A stretch of DNA of 5,315 nt. Source: Nitrospinota bacterium. GTDB lineage: Bacteria > Tectomicrobia > Entotheonellia > J063. The stretch spans positions 1 through 5,315 of the forward strand of contig RFHZ01000200.1 of NCBI GenBank assembly GCA_003696125.1. Direction: 5' to 3'. The translations under genes and the position numbers were made by a program. Below the pieces are notes generated by a model that searched no databases, was not told the origin of the DNA, and saw nothing but the letters and a program-made list of their open reading frames with translations. Positions 5,008-5,315 of the stretch are shown in pieces. Position 1 is the first letter of the stretch; the number at the start of each line of letters is the position of its first letter.

Positions 5008-5315
5008 TGAGTTATGGGAACAAGGGGTATTTGTGGCCTTGGGCCGAAAACAACAGTTGTGCTGTAGCCTCAAGATTCCCAAGAGCGAGGCGGAAAAGGA
5101 GGCGCTTCAGCAACTGCTCCGGCAAGAGCGGGAAGCCCTGGTCGCCGTGCTGCAGGAAGAGGCAGAGCGGCAACGTACCGCCTTAGAGCTCTTCCTCTTC
5201 CTTTTGGAAAAAGGGGTGATTCTTTCCAACAACGGGGAAAAGATCCAATGCCGGGCACCAGAGGGGAGCATCACGGCCATACTCTGGGAAGTCATGCGCG
5301 AGTATAAGAGAGAAC
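4985..5315 (+). CDS. Protein with two TubC N-terminal docking-like repeats, 3' part missing
   Basis: The first 110 residues are present and the gene runs off the right edge. Two similar units are visible. Unit 1 (about 4-56) is RALLRELWEQGVFVALG followed by a charged helix ending ALVAVLQ. Unit 2 (about 66-110) is ALELFLFLLEKGVILSNNGEK, then IQCRAPEGSITAILW and a final basic helix. Unit 2 closely fits the TubC docking-domain pattern: helix, GV, short beta hairpin, RAP-x-G, helix ending in a K/R-E cluster. These small domains mediate protein-protein docking in peptide/polyketide synthetases and, as I recall, also occur at the front of plasmid and phage proteins such as primases. A Glu/Gln-rich helix (34-65) joins the units. 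ATG 4985 is the only plausible start: the frame has a stop at 4898 and no start codon between. The function of the whole protein is unknown. Confidence 0.65.
   Translation, partial: MNARALLRELWEQGVFVALGRKQQLCCSLKIPKSEAEKEALQQLLRQEREALVAVLQEEAERQRTALELFLFLLEKGVILSNNGEKIQCRAPEGSITAILWEVMREYKRE

Overview
This window shows part of a bacterial chromosome or large replicon, fairly GC-rich by eye, with purine-rich Shine-Dalgarno sites in front of most genes. Its centre is a gene read through an in-frame TGA (2296-2298). That TGA is very likely a selenocysteine codon, which would make the organism a selenium-using bacterium. The strong ribosome sites, the Sec protein and the TubC-type docking domains at the right edge would fit an anaerobic member of the Firmicutes/Clostridia. 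This placement is only a guess: the window holds no rRNA or other taxonomic marker, and no selA, selB, selC or selD gene.

Layout. Positions 1-1704 are a leftward two-gene unit: a class III (CaiB/BaiF) CoA-transferase, followed 12 bases later by the alpha subunit of a class I (glutaconate-type) CoA-transferase that runs off the left edge. Positions 1705-2013 are a divergent intergenic region holding a good sigma-70-type promoter for the rightward genes. Positions 2014-3687 are a 557-residue UGSC-family selenoprotein, with Sec at residue 95 in a Sec-Gly-Ser-Cys motif and a SECIS-like hairpin directly after the UGA. Positions 3688-3836 are a hairpin-rich spacer. Positions 3837-4739 are a 3-hydroxyisobutyrate dehydrogenase-family enzyme. 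Positions 4740-4984 hold an AT-rich palindrome, short repeats and a weak sigma-54-like site. From 4985 to the right edge runs the start of a gene with two TubC-type docking repeats, which does not look metabolic and probably belongs to a different module.

How the parts may work together (inference). Two CoA-transferases and a beta-hydroxyacid dehydrogenase flank a selenoprotein whose UxxC motif resembles a thiol/selenol redox centre. This suggests a catabolic or reductive pathway in which a small organic acid is activated to a CoA thioester, handled by a Sec-dependent step, and oxidised or reduced at a hydroxyl group. The substrate cannot be read from the sequence. A normal gene caller would break the central gene at the TGA, giving an N-terminal fragment and a separate ORF starting at 2329.
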